Of a DNA stretch of 31,768 bases, positions 20,415-28,906 are shown in pieces. The stretch covers positions 1 through 31,768 of the IMG/VR virus record IMGVR_UViG_3300017971_000175; one strand, given 5' to 3'. Position numbers and translations under genes: made by a program. The notes below the pieces were generated by a model. That model ran no database searches, was not told the origin of the DNA, and worked only from the letters and a program-made list of their open reading frames with translations. Origin of the DNA: a virus. The stretch's first letter is position 1; each line of letters begins with the position of its first letter.

Positions 20415-22301
20415 TTATCCTCCGAATGTTGCTTGTGATTCAATTTGGTTTATGTTGTTTTGGTTGCCCGTAACTTCTGTTTCTACGACAAAAGCCTGTA
20501 TCGGTGCAAGTTGCGCCTGTTGCGCGCCTGCTAGCTCCGTGGTGCTTGTTGATACCTGTGCAACGCTTGGCGCTTGCGCCGAAGCAATTGCGGCGTTTGC
20601 GTCTTTTGGGGCGGGTGCTGTTGCGCCGCCTATAGGTGCAGAATTTAAAGTTGTTACGGCCGAAGCAATGCCACCAATAACAGCCGCGACCCCTGTAGCT
20701 ATTGCGACAAGGTTTGCAGGGTAAGGCACGCTTTGCGCCTGTGCTATTGCGCCCGAAACTGCCTTAGCCGTGTCAATTGCTATTTGTGCAACGGCTATCG
20801 CTTTCTGCAATACAACGGCTTCTTTAGATTGTTCGCCGCTTGCCGCAACTAAATCGCCAATCGCACCCAACACGCCCGAAGCCGCATCAAATTTTGACTG
20901 TTGTATTTTGGCTTCTTCGTCGGCTGTTTTTTTGGCGGCGTCTAGTTCTTGTTGGTTGTACTTGTCTCGTATCCCCTGTACTGTTAAACCGCTTTCATCT
21001 TCTAAGGCCTTGCGTAGTTCTTTTTCTTTTTCTGAATCGCCCTGTATACGCGCAAGTTTCCGTTCTAGCTTTAATTCTTCGGCCGCTATTTCGCGTTCTT
21101 CTTCGTCTTGTATTAACGCAATTTTTGCGTCGGCTAGTTGTTTAAGTATTTCTAACTCGTGCTTTGCCGCTTCATCACGCTTTTTGTTTAGTTCGTCAAT
21201 ACGTGCTTTTTCTTCGGCGGCTATTTGGTTGTTAACGGTGTTCAACTCCCGTTGCATCATACGCTGTGCGTTCTGACGCGCTGTTTGTTGCCTAAATACT
21301 TTCGCCCTTAATTCTGCTTCTTTGTCTAGGTTTTCTTTATTGCTACGCGCAAAACTGTTTTCTAAAATTTGGGCGTCGCGCCTTAGTTCTAAAACTTTTG
21401 TTTCTTGTACGAGTAACCCTTCCTGTAACTGTGTGGCCTCTGTTATTGCGGCCTTACGTTCTTCTGCACTAAATTTATCTTCTTGCCTTGCCTTTAAACG
21501 TAGTTCAGCAATACGTGCCTCCTGTTGTGCGCGTTTAACTAACAGTTCGCGTTCTAATTTATCGGCCCTTGCGCGCATATCGGCCATTCGGGCGGCGGCT
21601 TCGCCTTCTTCTATATTAACCTCAATAAACTCTTTTGTCGCTTCTATTGCGGCTTTGGTTTTTTCGGTAATGTTTTCAACGCCTAATCCTACCTTCGCGG
21701 TCGCATCAATTGCAACCTTGCCCGCTTCTGCAAATTGCCCTTCAAATAACAGTTCAACCGCTTTGCCTAGCTGTGGTATTAACTCAAAAAGCCCTTCAAG
21801 CCTGTTAGATAGGTTTTCTTTAATTAGGTTTCCAAATGTTTTTAGCGATTCAACAGGGTTTTCAACTGCGTGTATTATTTTTTCGCCTAAGTCTGCAAAC
21901 AGGTCGCGCACGTTGCCCGTAATAGCGCCTAGAACGGCCATTAGTTTGTTGAACTTGTTTTGGCCTTCTTCTGAATCTTTGAACGCCGCCGCAACAGCGC
22001 CCAAAGCCACTAAGAAAGCGCCTAACCCTGTGGCTAATAACGCAACCTTTAAAGACTTTAGGGCAAGAATTGAAGATGTTACGGACGCCTTGAAACCATT
22101 CATAGCGGTTGCCGCCGCGCCTATAGGGCCGCCAACGGTGCTCAACGAAGCGCCCGCCGCCGTAAAACCCGCCGAAACTTCTTTACCTGCCTTTTTGCCT
22201 TTTTCGCCTATGTCGCCAAGACGGCCCTCAACTTTTTTTAACCGCGCGTCTAAGTCGCCAATATTAACATCAACTTCTAACGCTATTTTGTTGTCGGCCA
22301 T
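20415..22301 (-). CDS. Tail tape measure protein
   Basis: 628 aa. It begins with EVDVNIGDLDARLKKVEGRL, then a hydrophobic segment (about residues 78-105, LKVALLATGLGAFLVALGAVAAAF), long charged coiled-coil regions (about 220-440, full of EERKAAITEATQLQ-type heptads), and a second hydrophobic Ala/Gly-rich region (about 505-560). This is typical of tape measure proteins, which set tail length. By the common 0.15 nm per residue rule, a tail near 90 nm would be expected (rough inference). It indicates a siphovirus-like tail. Confidence 0.85.
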   Translation of the reverse strand: MADNKIALEVDVNIGDLDARLKKVEGRLGDIGEKGKKAGKEVSAGFTAAGASLSTVGGPIGAAATAMNGFKASVTSSILALKSLKVALLATGLGAFLVALGAVAAAFKDSEEGQNKFNKLMAVLGAITGNVRDLFADLGEKIIHAVENPVESLKTFGNLIKENLSNRLEGLFELIPQLGKAVELLFEGQFAEAGKVAIDATAKVGLGVENITEKTKAAIEATKEFIEVNIEEGEAAARMADMRARADKLERELLVKRAQQEARIAELRLKARQEDKFSAEERKAAITEATQLQEGLLVQETKVLELRRDAQILENSFARSNKENLDKEAELRAKVFRQQTARQNAQRMMQRELNTVNNQIAAEEKARIDELNKKRDEAAKHELEILKQLADAKIALIQDEEEREIAAEELKLERKLARIQGDSEKEKELRKALEDESGLTVQGIRDKYNQQELDAAKKTADEEAKIQQSKFDAASGVLGAIGDLVAASGEQSKEAVVLQKAIAVAQIAIDTAKAVSGAIAQAQSVPYPANLVAIATGVAAVIGGIASAVTTLNSAPIGGATAPAPKDANAAIASAQAPSVAQVSTSTTELAGAQQAQLAPIQAFVVETEVTGNQNNINQIESQATFGG

Positions 22302-22873
22302 TAGGCAGGTATTAGTCTATAGTTAACGTAAACGGTTACGGTTGAATCGCCCGTTGTTGGGTTACTCGCAGAAACATCAACTTGAAGTGCTGCATTGTCT
22401 AACATTTGGGTGTTTAGCGTAGTTGGCGAAACGTGTTCGTTAAATATCATCTTGTTCGTTATTGTGCTACCTAAAGCATCCGAACGCAATATTGCTAAGT
22501 CTGCACCATCGTGTCGGAGTTGTAGAATAGTTCCCCCTAAGTATGCCGTTGTATTGTAGTCAAGTTTAACACTTGCAGAAACTACCTCAATAGCGTAACC
22601 GCTAACCGCTCCGACAATTGTTATCGGTGTGCTGTTTAGCGTTTTAACCTGTGCAGGTGTTAGCGTAACAGAAGCCGAACCGCCTATGCAAACAACGCCC
22701 GCGTCGCCCCTTGACCACAATACGTCGTCGGCTTGGTTGTAAAATAACTCGCCTTTGTAAATATCCGTCGCAACCCAACTTCCGTCGGTATGGTCGTTAC
22801 TACTTGGCACGGTTGGCACGGTAGCCGTAACCGTTGACCGTTTTAGTTTGATTCGTGAGTTTTGTGTTGCCAT
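22301..22873 (-). CDS. Tail/fibre-type protein
   Basis: 190 aa. The N-terminus (SRIKLKRSTVTATVPTVPSS... YKGELFYNQADDVLWSRG) is the 'k.krst...p....l..GElayn' pattern seen at the start of many phage fibre or tip proteins. The remainder is beta-rich (YAIEVVSASVKLDYNTTAYLGGTILQLRHDG). It lies between a large tail protein and the tape measure gene, overlaps the former as TAATG, and has late-promoter copy 22898-22924 upstream. Likely virion surface; exact role unknown. Confidence 0.6.
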   Translation of the reverse strand: MATQNSRIKLKRSTVTATVPTVPSSNDHTDGSWVATDIYKGELFYNQADDVLWSRGDAGVVCIGGSASVTLTPAQVKTLNSTPITIVGAVSGYAIEVVSASVKLDYNTTAYLGGTILQLRHDGADLAILRSDALGSTITNKMIFNEHVSPTTLNTQMLDNAALQVDVSASNPTTGDSTVTVYVNYRLIPA

Positions 22874-25587
22874 TAGTTTTCTCCGCCTTCTATAGTATAA
22901 ATAGATATTTCTGAAAATTGTGCCTGTACGATATCTTCGCCGCCTTCTATAGTAAACACGTTTGTTCCCGCGTTTAGTTCGCGCACGGTGTTTAAACCGC
23001 CTTCAATTACTTCTACGTTGCTTTCTTCTTTGCCGTTCACAAACGTTACATTGGATTCGGTTACAGTTACCCCGTTCGTGTTAATTAGTTGCACGTTGTG
23101 CAGGCCGCCCGCTACTTGGTTGTCGTTGCCGAGTATGGTAATGTTTTTAGAACCGCCGCCGACTTGGTTATTGTCGCCCTGTATCATAAATTTTGCGGCA
23201 CTTTCGCCGACCCTGTTGTTTGCACCTTTTACAGTTCCCATAAAATCGGGGAACACGTTATTAGAACGCTTTTGCTGTTTTGTGTTTGGTGCTTTTACCT
23301 GTGTTAGAACGTCGCTAATATTTGCCGACTTGCCTAGTTGGTAACTGTTTTTGTTAAACGTAATAGGTTCTTTTATTTTAATCAACTCAACCCTTGTTAG
23401 CCCTTCTTTGAACGGGTTGTAATTCATAACCTTGTTGAGCCTCCAATAGCTGTTGTCTATTACAATTTGGTCGCGGAAATCTAGGTTATTTATATCCGTC
23501 GGTTGCAGGTAAAATTCGCCCGTCATAACCTTACTGTCTTTGTCGGTTATTTCTAGGAAATAATTCCTGTGATATACGTTAAACAGGTTTGCGTTAGTTA
23601 CCTGCATAACACCCGTATACGCGTTTGACGAATAACGTAGTTCACGCGTAACGCCAAAATTTATATCGGCTGTTGGTGTTATTGGATTGTCCCAATGGCC
23701 CGCGTACGGGTAAAAATCTTGTAACACGTCAACAGCGATTGACGGTTGGTTTTGCCCCTGTTGCTGTATGTATCTAAAATTCCATTGCGGGCTACTAGGC
23801 AACAGCCCACCGTAATACAGCACGCGAATATTGTGTTCCGTCTGTTTTATTCCGTCTTCTATGTCTTCGGCGTATATCCTTCCAACAATACGGTTTGAAT
23901 TACGGTCGTTGACTAACACGGTAGGCGAAAAGTCAATTTCTAGTTTTTTGCTAGAACTTAAAAAGTCGTTGTCAACTTCTATTTGTGCGTCGCCGTAAAC
24001 CCTGTCGTATTTGCCTTGATATTTTGCGTTGTCGTGGTCTTTGTCTTCTTGGTAGGTGTATGTATACGCTTTGTCGGTTAACACGCCTAAAGGCTCTATT
24101 TGTATGTTTCTGTCGCGTGCTAATTTTTTAGTCCAATCCTGTGTTGTACCGCTTGCGTAAAACGTGTCGCGCGTTTCAATTAGCAGGTTGCGTTCGTTGT
24201 TTGGGTCAACCTCCACGTACAAATTGAACATTTTAAAAACCGAAAGAAGCAAATCTTTCATCTTAATGTTAGGCACTAACGCGTTCATCGGTATGGTTTG
24301 CCCCTGCACTATTGTTTCGTCGGCTATTTGCGCCTCAAAAACACCCGCCGTGATGTCGGCTTGCCATTCAACCACGTAACTAATATTCGGCGCGTAGGCG
24401 TTAACCTCCATCCAAATAATGTCGCCCGAATTTAGTTCTATGGCAGGGCACGAAAAGGCTAACGTTTCACTAAACACTTCGCCGATAACAGGTGTACCGC
24501 TTCCGCGTACGTTGGCAAGCGTGTCCGATATTATGGTTGTTTGCCCGTTTTGCGTGTTGTAACGTTTATATCGTACGTTTATGTAAACAACATTAACAGG
24601 CGTTTGCGAAATATTGGGAAACGTAACGCTAATCCGTTCTGTTCTAAAGCTCAATTGTGTTGCAAATTGGTAGAACCCGTCTTGCGGCACGGTGTATTCG
24701 TCGTTCGCATTAGACCAATTATTGAACGGGTCGCTAAGTTGGTCAAAGTCTATACGCCAATCTGTGATAGTGGTGTTGCCTATTGGATAATCGGGAGCAA
24801 ATTGCTCGTTCATATCAATTGCAGTTTGTACGCTTGCGGTTGTTTCGCGCCTTGCCCGTTCTGAATCTGTTACTGTAAACCCTTCGTTATTAAACGGCAC
24901 AATTAACCGCTTAAAAAATGCCGAATCAAAAAACGTGCTTGTATACGTTGCGCCTGCAAAGTCAAAAACCCTGTCTATGATATTGTATAGAAAAACGGCG
25001 GGCCTAAACTGTTCAACACGCCATGAAGGCACGTTATTTATTTCAAACGGTTCATTAACGCCATAATCTAATAAAGGATATACGTAGCCCGTTGTATTGT
25101 TCCAACTGCCTGTAATTTGGCCATAATCCCAAGCGTGGTCTAGGTCGCTAAAGTCTACGTAAGGGAAACCGTTTGCGTCAAGGCCGTTTAGTTCTTTGTC
25201 GCCAAGTGTAGAAAACACGTTTAGCAACTTACCAACGAAAACCACTTCGTACGTATAGGCGTGTTCCTTTTGTATAACCTTGCGCAATTGCATCACGCCT
25301 GCCATAACTTCAACGCCGTCGGCTATTACCCGCGCATCCGCTTTTTTATTAGGGTTAAAATTGACGCTAATATTAGCAATGTTAGCATTGTAATTGTTTG
25401 CAATGTTTACGTCGTAAATGTGGCCAAACAGTTCATCGTTATTTTGTGTCGCAGGACACTTTATTGTTTTGCTGTATTCTGTTGACCGCTTTTCGGGGTT
25501 ACGTATGTCCGCAATACCGTAGTTGAATGAAAAGTCAAACCCTTCAAATACGTCTAAGCGCCGCCCCTCTATTCTAACTTCAACCAC
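22873..25587 (-). CDS. Large tail protein (baseplate/tip hub-like) with repeat C-terminus
   Basis: 904 aa. The first 700 residues resemble the large tail-tip proteins of Bacteroidota phages (FSFNYGIADIRNPEKRSTEYSKTI near the start, long beta-rich modules, NMKDLLLSVFKMFNLYVEVDP-type helix). Residues about 790-860 hold GDNNQVGGGSKNITILGNDNQVAGG-type repeats, like a beta-helix, and the last 35 residues repeat TIEGGEN-type units. It probably forms part of the tail tip. The gene starts at GTG 25587 overlapping the upstream stop. The DNA at its end carries a late-promoter copy. Confidence 0.7.
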   Translation of the reverse strand: MVEVRIEGRRLDVFEGFDFSFNYGIADIRNPEKRSTEYSKTIKCPATQNNDELFGHIYDVNIANNYNANIANISVNFNPNKKADARVIADGVEVMAGVMQLRKVIQKEHAYTYEVVFVGKLLNVFSTLGDKELNGLDANGFPYVDFSDLDHAWDYGQITGSWNNTTGYVYPLLDYGVNEPFEINNVPSWRVEQFRPAVFLYNIIDRVFDFAGATYTSTFFDSAFFKRLIVPFNNEGFTVTDSERARRETTASVQTAIDMNEQFAPDYPIGNTTITDWRIDFDQLSDPFNNWSNANDEYTVPQDGFYQFATQLSFRTERISVTFPNISQTPVNVVYINVRYKRYNTQNGQTTIISDTLANVRGSGTPVIGEVFSETLAFSCPAIELNSGDIIWMEVNAYAPNISYVVEWQADITAGVFEAQIADETIVQGQTIPMNALVPNIKMKDLLLSVFKMFNLYVEVDPNNERNLLIETRDTFYASGTTQDWTKKLARDRNIQIEPLGVLTDKAYTYTYQEDKDHDNAKYQGKYDRVYGDAQIEVDNDFLSSSKKLEIDFSPTVLVNDRNSNRIVGRIYAEDIEDGIKQTEHNIRVLYYGGLLPSSPQWNFRYIQQQGQNQPSIAVDVLQDFYPYAGHWDNPITPTADINFGVTRELRYSSNAYTGVMQVTNANLFNVYHRNYFLEITDKDSKVMTGEFYLQPTDINNLDFRDQIVIDNSYWRLNKVMNYNPFKEGLTRVELIKIKEPITFNKNSYQLGKSANISDVLTQVKAPNTKQQKRSNNVFPDFMGTVKGANNRVGESAAKFMIQGDNNQVGGGSKNITILGNDNQVAGGLHNVQLINTNGVTVTESNVTFVNGKEESNVEVIEGGLNTVRELNAGTNVFTIEGGEDIVQAQFSEISIYTIEGGEN
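22898..22924 (-). promoter_or_regulatory. Candidate late promoter, copy 3
   Basis: On the minus strand GGCACA-N9-N4-TCTATTTATA, with the same spacing as copies 1 and 2 but AATA in place of the T-run. It lies inside the 3' end of the 904-aa gene, 24 bases before ATG 22873. Confidence 0.5.
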
Positions 25588-26875
25588 GTTGTCGCCTGTT
25601 TTTGATTGAGTAATTTATTTGAAACGTGTATTGCATTAACTTGTCGTTTAGTGTTGTTTTCTTTGTAACACTACGTTCGTCAATATTAACCGCAATTAGT
25701 TCGTTGTTTTCTTCTATGTAAAGGCTTGGACTTGTTACCAAATCTTCTAGCCAAATACTTTCGGCCTCACTTAAATAATCCGTGTTAACCGTTAGCCGCT
25801 TGTTTAAACCTACGTTGTAATCCGTTTTACCGCGTGCCGCTTTGGTATACGTGTACCTGTTGCCCGTCCAATCGTGTTTTTCTTGGTCGTAGCTGTCTTT
25901 TTTTATTTCTGTGGTATGTATAGACTTTAGATAAAAGTTAAACGCGTCATATCCCCCTAAACGGTTTAGGAAGTGTATTCTAACGGTGTTGTATTTGGTG
26001 CAGGTTTCGCCAACGTTAAACGTAAACCGTTCGCTCGTCTGCGTGTTGGTGTTGTCTTCTAGGTGTATGGTATAGCTTTTTGCGTTGTTTAGCGCTGTTG
26101 ACGGTGTTGAACCTAGTAGCGAATCGGTGTAAAGGCTTGGGTCTATGTTACCAATATCGTAAGGCCCTACAGGTATTCTAAAATAGATTTTATCCCACGA
26201 ATCGGCTGTTGCAATATTGTTAGAAACAACCCCGTCGGCTAACAGCGAACCCGAAGCGTTTAGGCCCGAATACGCCTTTATATTGTATTGGTAAGCGCCG
26301 AACCGTTCGTTAGCAATAAAGTATAGATGATAGCTTTGGGCGCTGTCTATGCGCACGGTACGCGGCGAATCCGTTAAGAATTTTTTTGTGTTGCTTGCGC
26401 TGTTGTTTATGATATAGTCTAGGTAATTAAAATCTAGCCAATCTATTTCGTTTCGCACACCGTTCCACACGCTTTTTAGTTTGGTAAATATTAGGTCGCC
26501 GCCTTGATACACACCGTTCGCGTCTTTTTCTTCTTCTTGTATTACAAGTCTATATTCTTTATGTATTTGGTTGGCCACAAAGAACCCGTTATGGTTAGCG
26601 CCTTGAATATCTACTTGGCCCTTAACGTACGGTTGTAAGAACCTGCTAGGGTCAAAAAAAGCGCGGTCAAGATACACCGTGCCGCCGTCTTCGGCGCGTG
26701 TTGGGTATACGCGAACCTGTCCTATACCTGCTTCTATAGGGTAATTTTCGGGAAGGATAGCAATACGGAAACGCACCGTTGGCGTGTAGTTGGTTGTTTT
26801 AATCACGTACGCGTTGTCGTTGTATGCTAGTCCATACGCATCAGGTTCGCCGTTTTGGGTTAGGAAAATGGCCAT
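25580..26875 (-). CDS. Tail protein (distal/minor tail-type)
   Basis: 431 aa, beta-rich with many aromatic residues (MAIFLTQNGEPDAYGLAYND...). The N-terminal NYTPTVRFRIAILPENYPIE and VYLDRAFFDPSRFLQPYV segments and the C-terminal EAESIWLEDLVTSPSLYIEE are typical of a protein regularly paired with the large tail-tip protein in Bacteroidota siphophages. It lies between the HK97 gp10-like protein and the 904-aa protein. Likely virion tail; the exact part is not determined. Confidence 0.6.
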   Translation of the reverse strand: MAIFLTQNGEPDAYGLAYNDNAYVIKTTNYTPTVRFRIAILPENYPIEAGIGQVRVYPTRAEDGGTVYLDRAFFDPSRFLQPYVKGQVDIQGANHNGFFVANQIHKEYRLVIQEEEKDANGVYQGGDLIFTKLKSVWNGVRNEIDWLDFNYLDYIINNSASNTKKFLTDSPRTVRIDSAQSYHLYFIANERFGAYQYNIKAYSGLNASGSLLADGVVSNNIATADSWDKIYFRIPVGPYDIGNIDPSLYTDSLLGSTPSTALNNAKSYTIHLEDNTNTQTSERFTFNVGETCTKYNTVRIHFLNRLGGYDAFNFYLKSIHTTEIKKDSYDQEKHDWTGNRYTYTKAARGKTDYNVGLNKRLTVNTDYLSEAESIWLEDLVTSPSLYIEENNELIAVNIDERSVTKKTTLNDKLMQYTFQINYSIKNRRQRG

Positions 26876-27411
26876 TACTTTTTCTTTAGTCTTTTGTTTA
26901 TATCGTCTATCCTTAGTACGGTATCTTCTTTTATTGCTTTGGTTATGTCTTGTTCTATGCCTGTGCTTACTTCGTTAACCGCGTTCGTTAAGAATTTGCG
27001 CGGCTTAATACCAAACAGTTTTTTATTGCGCGCTATGCCAAAGGCCAAACCGTCTATTTCGCTTTCGGTCATATCTTGGTCAAGGCCTGTTAGCTTCATT
27101 GCCACGTTTCTACGGCTTAGCCAACGTTTTATCGCTGATACGGGCGGCTGTTTAGTAAAGGTAAAAGGCGTGTCATATTTAACCTTCGTACCGCTTACAC
27201 CTTTGTCTATATAGCTACCGTATTCGGCCATCGTTATGGCCATTTTGTAAACCTTGCCGAACAGTTTTATTTTCGGTTGTTTGTCTATGGTTAGGCTGTC
27301 GCCCAAATTACCCGAAGCGACAATATCCTGCTTCTGTATGTTGCGCTGTATGGCCTTAATATATTCGGCCCTGTAGCGGTTTAGCGTTTGCACTAATTTC
27401 TCATGAGCCAT
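26875..27411 (-). CDS. HK97 gp10-like neck/tail completion protein
   Basis: 178 aa. YRAEYIKAIQRNIQKQDIVASGNLGDSL (about residues 13-40), a long helix then a short loop, then MAEYGSYIDKGVSGTKV (about 80-96), typical of the HK97 gp10/minor tail family in which a YG-xYvdfGt-like segment is conserved. The C-terminal part ends in a charged coil (EDTVLRIDDINKRLKKK). It follows the tail-assembly chaperones. Confidence 0.6.
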   Translation of the reverse strand: MAHEKLVQTLNRYRAEYIKAIQRNIQKQDIVASGNLGDSLTIDKQPKIKLFGKVYKMAITMAEYGSYIDKGVSGTKVKYDTPFTFTKQPPVSAIKRWLSRRNVAMKLTGLDQDMTESEIDGLAFGIARNKKLFGIKPRKFLTNAVNEVSTGIEQDITKAIKEDTVLRIDDINKRLKKK

Positions 27412-28170
27412 TTTGTTTCATCTTATGGTATTCGTTAGCCTGTTTAGCCTTTTGGAACGCAACTATGTTTAAAAATTCTTTCAGTTTTAATTCAAAAAAA
27501 TAGTTCCACTTTGTAGCGTCATCGTTGCTTAGGTTATTAACCACGTTTAACCATCCGTATCTTGATTCAAACGTGCTAACTCTTTTTCCGCCTGTGTCTT
27601 GGCTTTCTGCAATTGGTTCACCGAATACGCCAACGTAGTCTCTACGGACTTTAGGTATTTGGCCAAAAAAAAAGCGCTTAAAGGGTTCACAATGTCCATC
27701 GTCGCACGCTTCATTTCCTGTGCGATTGCTTCGTGTTGCTGTGCGTTGTATTTGCCCTTGCGCCACCCGTACCACTTTTTTTCGTACGGTATACAAAACA
27801 GCGCGACAATATTGTGCAGGTTCTTTAGAATAGTTTCTTCGTCTTTTACAAAGTGCATCAGGCTAATATATTGCCCGCTAGTTAGGTCGTAGATATCAGA
27901 AACAACCCTGTATTTAACGCCGTTTAGTTTAAAGTGCTTTTTTACCTTGCCCGTTATTGGTTCGCTGATAAAGGTTAACACCGAAAGAATCTTTTTGTAA
28001 GACTTTACAGAAAGCGCCTCAACCTGTTCTATAGGCCAACCCGAAAGAACGCTAATAATAGCAACGTTTAACAGGTTCTTGTCTTCACACCCTTCTTTTA
28101 TTAAATCCTGTATTTCTTGGAACTGTTGTATTGTTACACCGCCCCAATCTTTAGGAATGTTAATCTTCAT
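27401..28170 (-). CDS. Tail assembly chaperone -1 frameshift fusion (G/GT-like)
   Basis: Predicted product of -1 slippage. The zero frame (28170) reads GCT TTT TTT TTG at codons 166-169, a perfect X XXY YYZ heptamer (T TTT TTT, bases 27673-27667). A -1 shift continues FGQIPKVRRDYVGVFGE... for 88 more residues to 27401 (256 aa in all) instead of stopping at 27547. The extension is long, charged and open, and it ends in an overlap with the next gene. This matches the lambda G/GT tail-chaperone arrangement. A simple homopolymer error is the alternative. Confidence 0.65.
27547..28170 (-). CDS. Tail assembly chaperone, zero-frame product
   Basis: 207 aa, mainly helical (KDWGGVTIQQFQEIQDLIKEG near the start; ILKNLHNIVALFCIPYEKK; SAFFLAKYLKSVETTLAYSVNQLQKAKTQAEKEL at the end). 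It corresponds to the unshifted G-type chaperone and shares its first 168 residues with the -1 fusion. The name rests on gene position, the helical make-up and the slippery site. Lambda-like chaperones prevent tape-measure aggregation and are not found in the mature virion. Confidence 0.65.
   Translation of the reverse strand: MKINIPKDWGGVTIQQFQEIQDLIKEGCEDKNLLNVAIISVLSGWPIEQVEALSVKSYKKILSVLTFISEPITGKVKKHFKLNGVKYRVVSDIYDLTSGQYISLMHFVKDEETILKNLHNIVALFCIPYEKKWYGWRKGKYNAQQHEAIAQEMKRATMDIVNPLSAFFLAKYLKSVETTLAYSVNQLQKAKTQAEKELARLNQDTDG
27665..27673 (-). promoter_or_regulatory. -1 ribosomal slippery site (T9)
   Basis: Nine T on the minus strand place T TTT TTT in phase with the zero frame of the chaperone gene. 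The -1 frame remains open for 89 codons. No strong pseudoknot was found by eye. Confidence 0.65.
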
Positions 28171-28501
28171 TTTCTATTTGCTTTACCTTTCTTCTAGCCC
28201 AATTTATACCCGCATCGCCGCCCCACGCTAACCACATCAAACGGCCGCAACCTTGCCCCAAAGGCCTTTTTGAATTTTGTTTATGCCTAATAAACGCGGC
28301 CATACGCCTAACTGTGTCTTCGCTAATTGGTTCGCCCTTTGCTAATTGGTTGGCGCGTGCCTTGCCTACGCCTGTACCGCAAGAACCCCAACCGTTTTTT
28401 TCAGCCCACCGTAACGCGCGTTTTGCGTTTTCTGTTGCCGCCTTTGGGTAATCGGTGTACGCCTGTTGCATACGCCAAATCTTTTGAAGCCTGTCTATCA
28501 T
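28160..28501 (-). CDS. Conserved phage protein of unknown function
   Basis: 113 aa from ATG 28501 (an in-frame TTG at 28516 is the alternative). It contains YPKAATENAKRALRWAEKNG, then WGSCGTGVGKARANQLAKGE, then EDTVRRMAAFIRHKQ and LMWLAWGGDAGINWARRKV. This pattern is a familiar domain in Bacteroidota phage virion genes, often beside or fused to maturation proteins, but its activity is unknown to me. It is the first gene of the tail operon, behind a terminator and a late-promoter-like motif. Confidence 0.6.
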   Translation of the reverse strand: MIDRLQKIWRMQQAYTDYPKAATENAKRALRWAEKNGWGSCGTGVGKARANQLAKGEPISEDTVRRMAAFIRHKQNSKRPLGQGCGRLMWLAWGGDAGINWARRKVKQIENED

Positions 28502-28506
28502 ATCTA

Positions 28507-28533
28507 TAAATAGCAAAATACGAATTATGTTTC
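28507..28533 (-). promoter_or_regulatory. Candidate late promoter, copy 4 (divergent)
   Basis: On the minus strand GAAACA-N9-TTTTGCTATTTA. The second block matches the other copies at 11 of 12 positions and the first at 4 of 6. It lies between the moron terminator and ATG 28501; CTATTTA ends only 5 bases before that ATG, so the transcript could be leaderless. Confidence 0.4.
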
Positions 28534-28540
28534 AGCGCAT

Positions 28541-28565
28541 AAAAAAAGCCCCCTAGTTGGAGGCT
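28541..28565 (-). terminator. Terminator of the single-gene moron
   Basis: On the minus strand AGCCTCC-AACTA-GGGGGCT (7-bp stem with one T-G pair) is followed by TTTTTT. It ends transcription of the gene at 28615-28866 before the tail operon starts. Confidence 0.85.
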
Positions 28566-28583
28566 CTTGTTCTGTTGTTTAGT

Positions 28584-28605
28584 GGGGCGTTCTTATGGTT
28601 GCCCC
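28584..28605 (-). repeat. Repeated GGGGC-N12-GCCCC hairpin, copy 2
   Basis: Identical to copy 1 at 7391-7412. It is followed by AAACAACAGAACAAG, a leader-like sequence that lacks an ATG, and then by the moron terminator. Confidence 0.75.
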
Positions 28606-28614
28606 TTTGGATTA

Positions 28615-28866
28615 TCATTTGTTGTAAAGAATCACCCATTCGCCACAACCTTCCATGTATTCATCTACATAAGCTACGCATTTCTGAACAAGCGAAGAAA
28701 TAACTCCTCTTAATTGGCTCATTGGTATCTCTGTGATAATTGACACCTCTTTAGGGTGGTTACAAAAACAGTCTTCCATAGCTGACCATTCTTTAAGAGA
28801 ATTGTAAACTTTTGCTTCCATTGCAGTTAACATTACCTTCTCATTTCTCAAATTCAATACTTCCAT
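28615..28866 (-). CDS. Small winged-helix-like protein (moron)
   Basis: 83 aa. LTAMEAKVYNSLKEWSAMED, then SIITEIPMSQLRGVISSLVQKCVAYVDEY (about residues 42-70) resembles the MarR-like helix-turn-helix plus wing pattern. Two Cys in DCFCNHP precede it. The gene has its own promoter/operator (28907-28941) and terminator (28541-28565) between terminase and tail genes, the definition of a moron. As a small DNA-binding-type protein behind one copy of the palindromic operator, it is a candidate autoregulator of that operator family (inference). Confidence 0.6.
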   Translation of the reverse strand: MEVLNLRNEKVMLTAMEAKVYNSLKEWSAMEDCFCNHPKEVSIITEIPMSQLRGVISSLVQKCVAYVDEYMEGCGEWVILYNK

Positions 28867-28906
28867 TTTTCTGTTTTTTTAGTGGGTTACCCCGTTAATG
28901 ATGAAA

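Noticed and set aside
21322-22326. 334-codon plus-strand open frame
   Set aside because: Shadow of the tape measure gene, with a low-complexity Ser/Ala product. All supported genes are on the minus strand.
22883-22960. Repeated cgccttctatagta units as a regulatory repeat
   Set aside because: They encode the repeated TIEGGE peptides at the end of the 904-aa tail protein and are explained by coding. Only the GGCACA/CTATTTA blocks nearby were kept as a separate signal.
27674-27796. Independent gene starting at 27796 in the -1 frame of the tail chaperone
   Set aside because: The part upstream of the T9 run is a shadow of the chaperone gene. Only the segment after the slip is protein-like, which points to frameshifting rather than a separate start.
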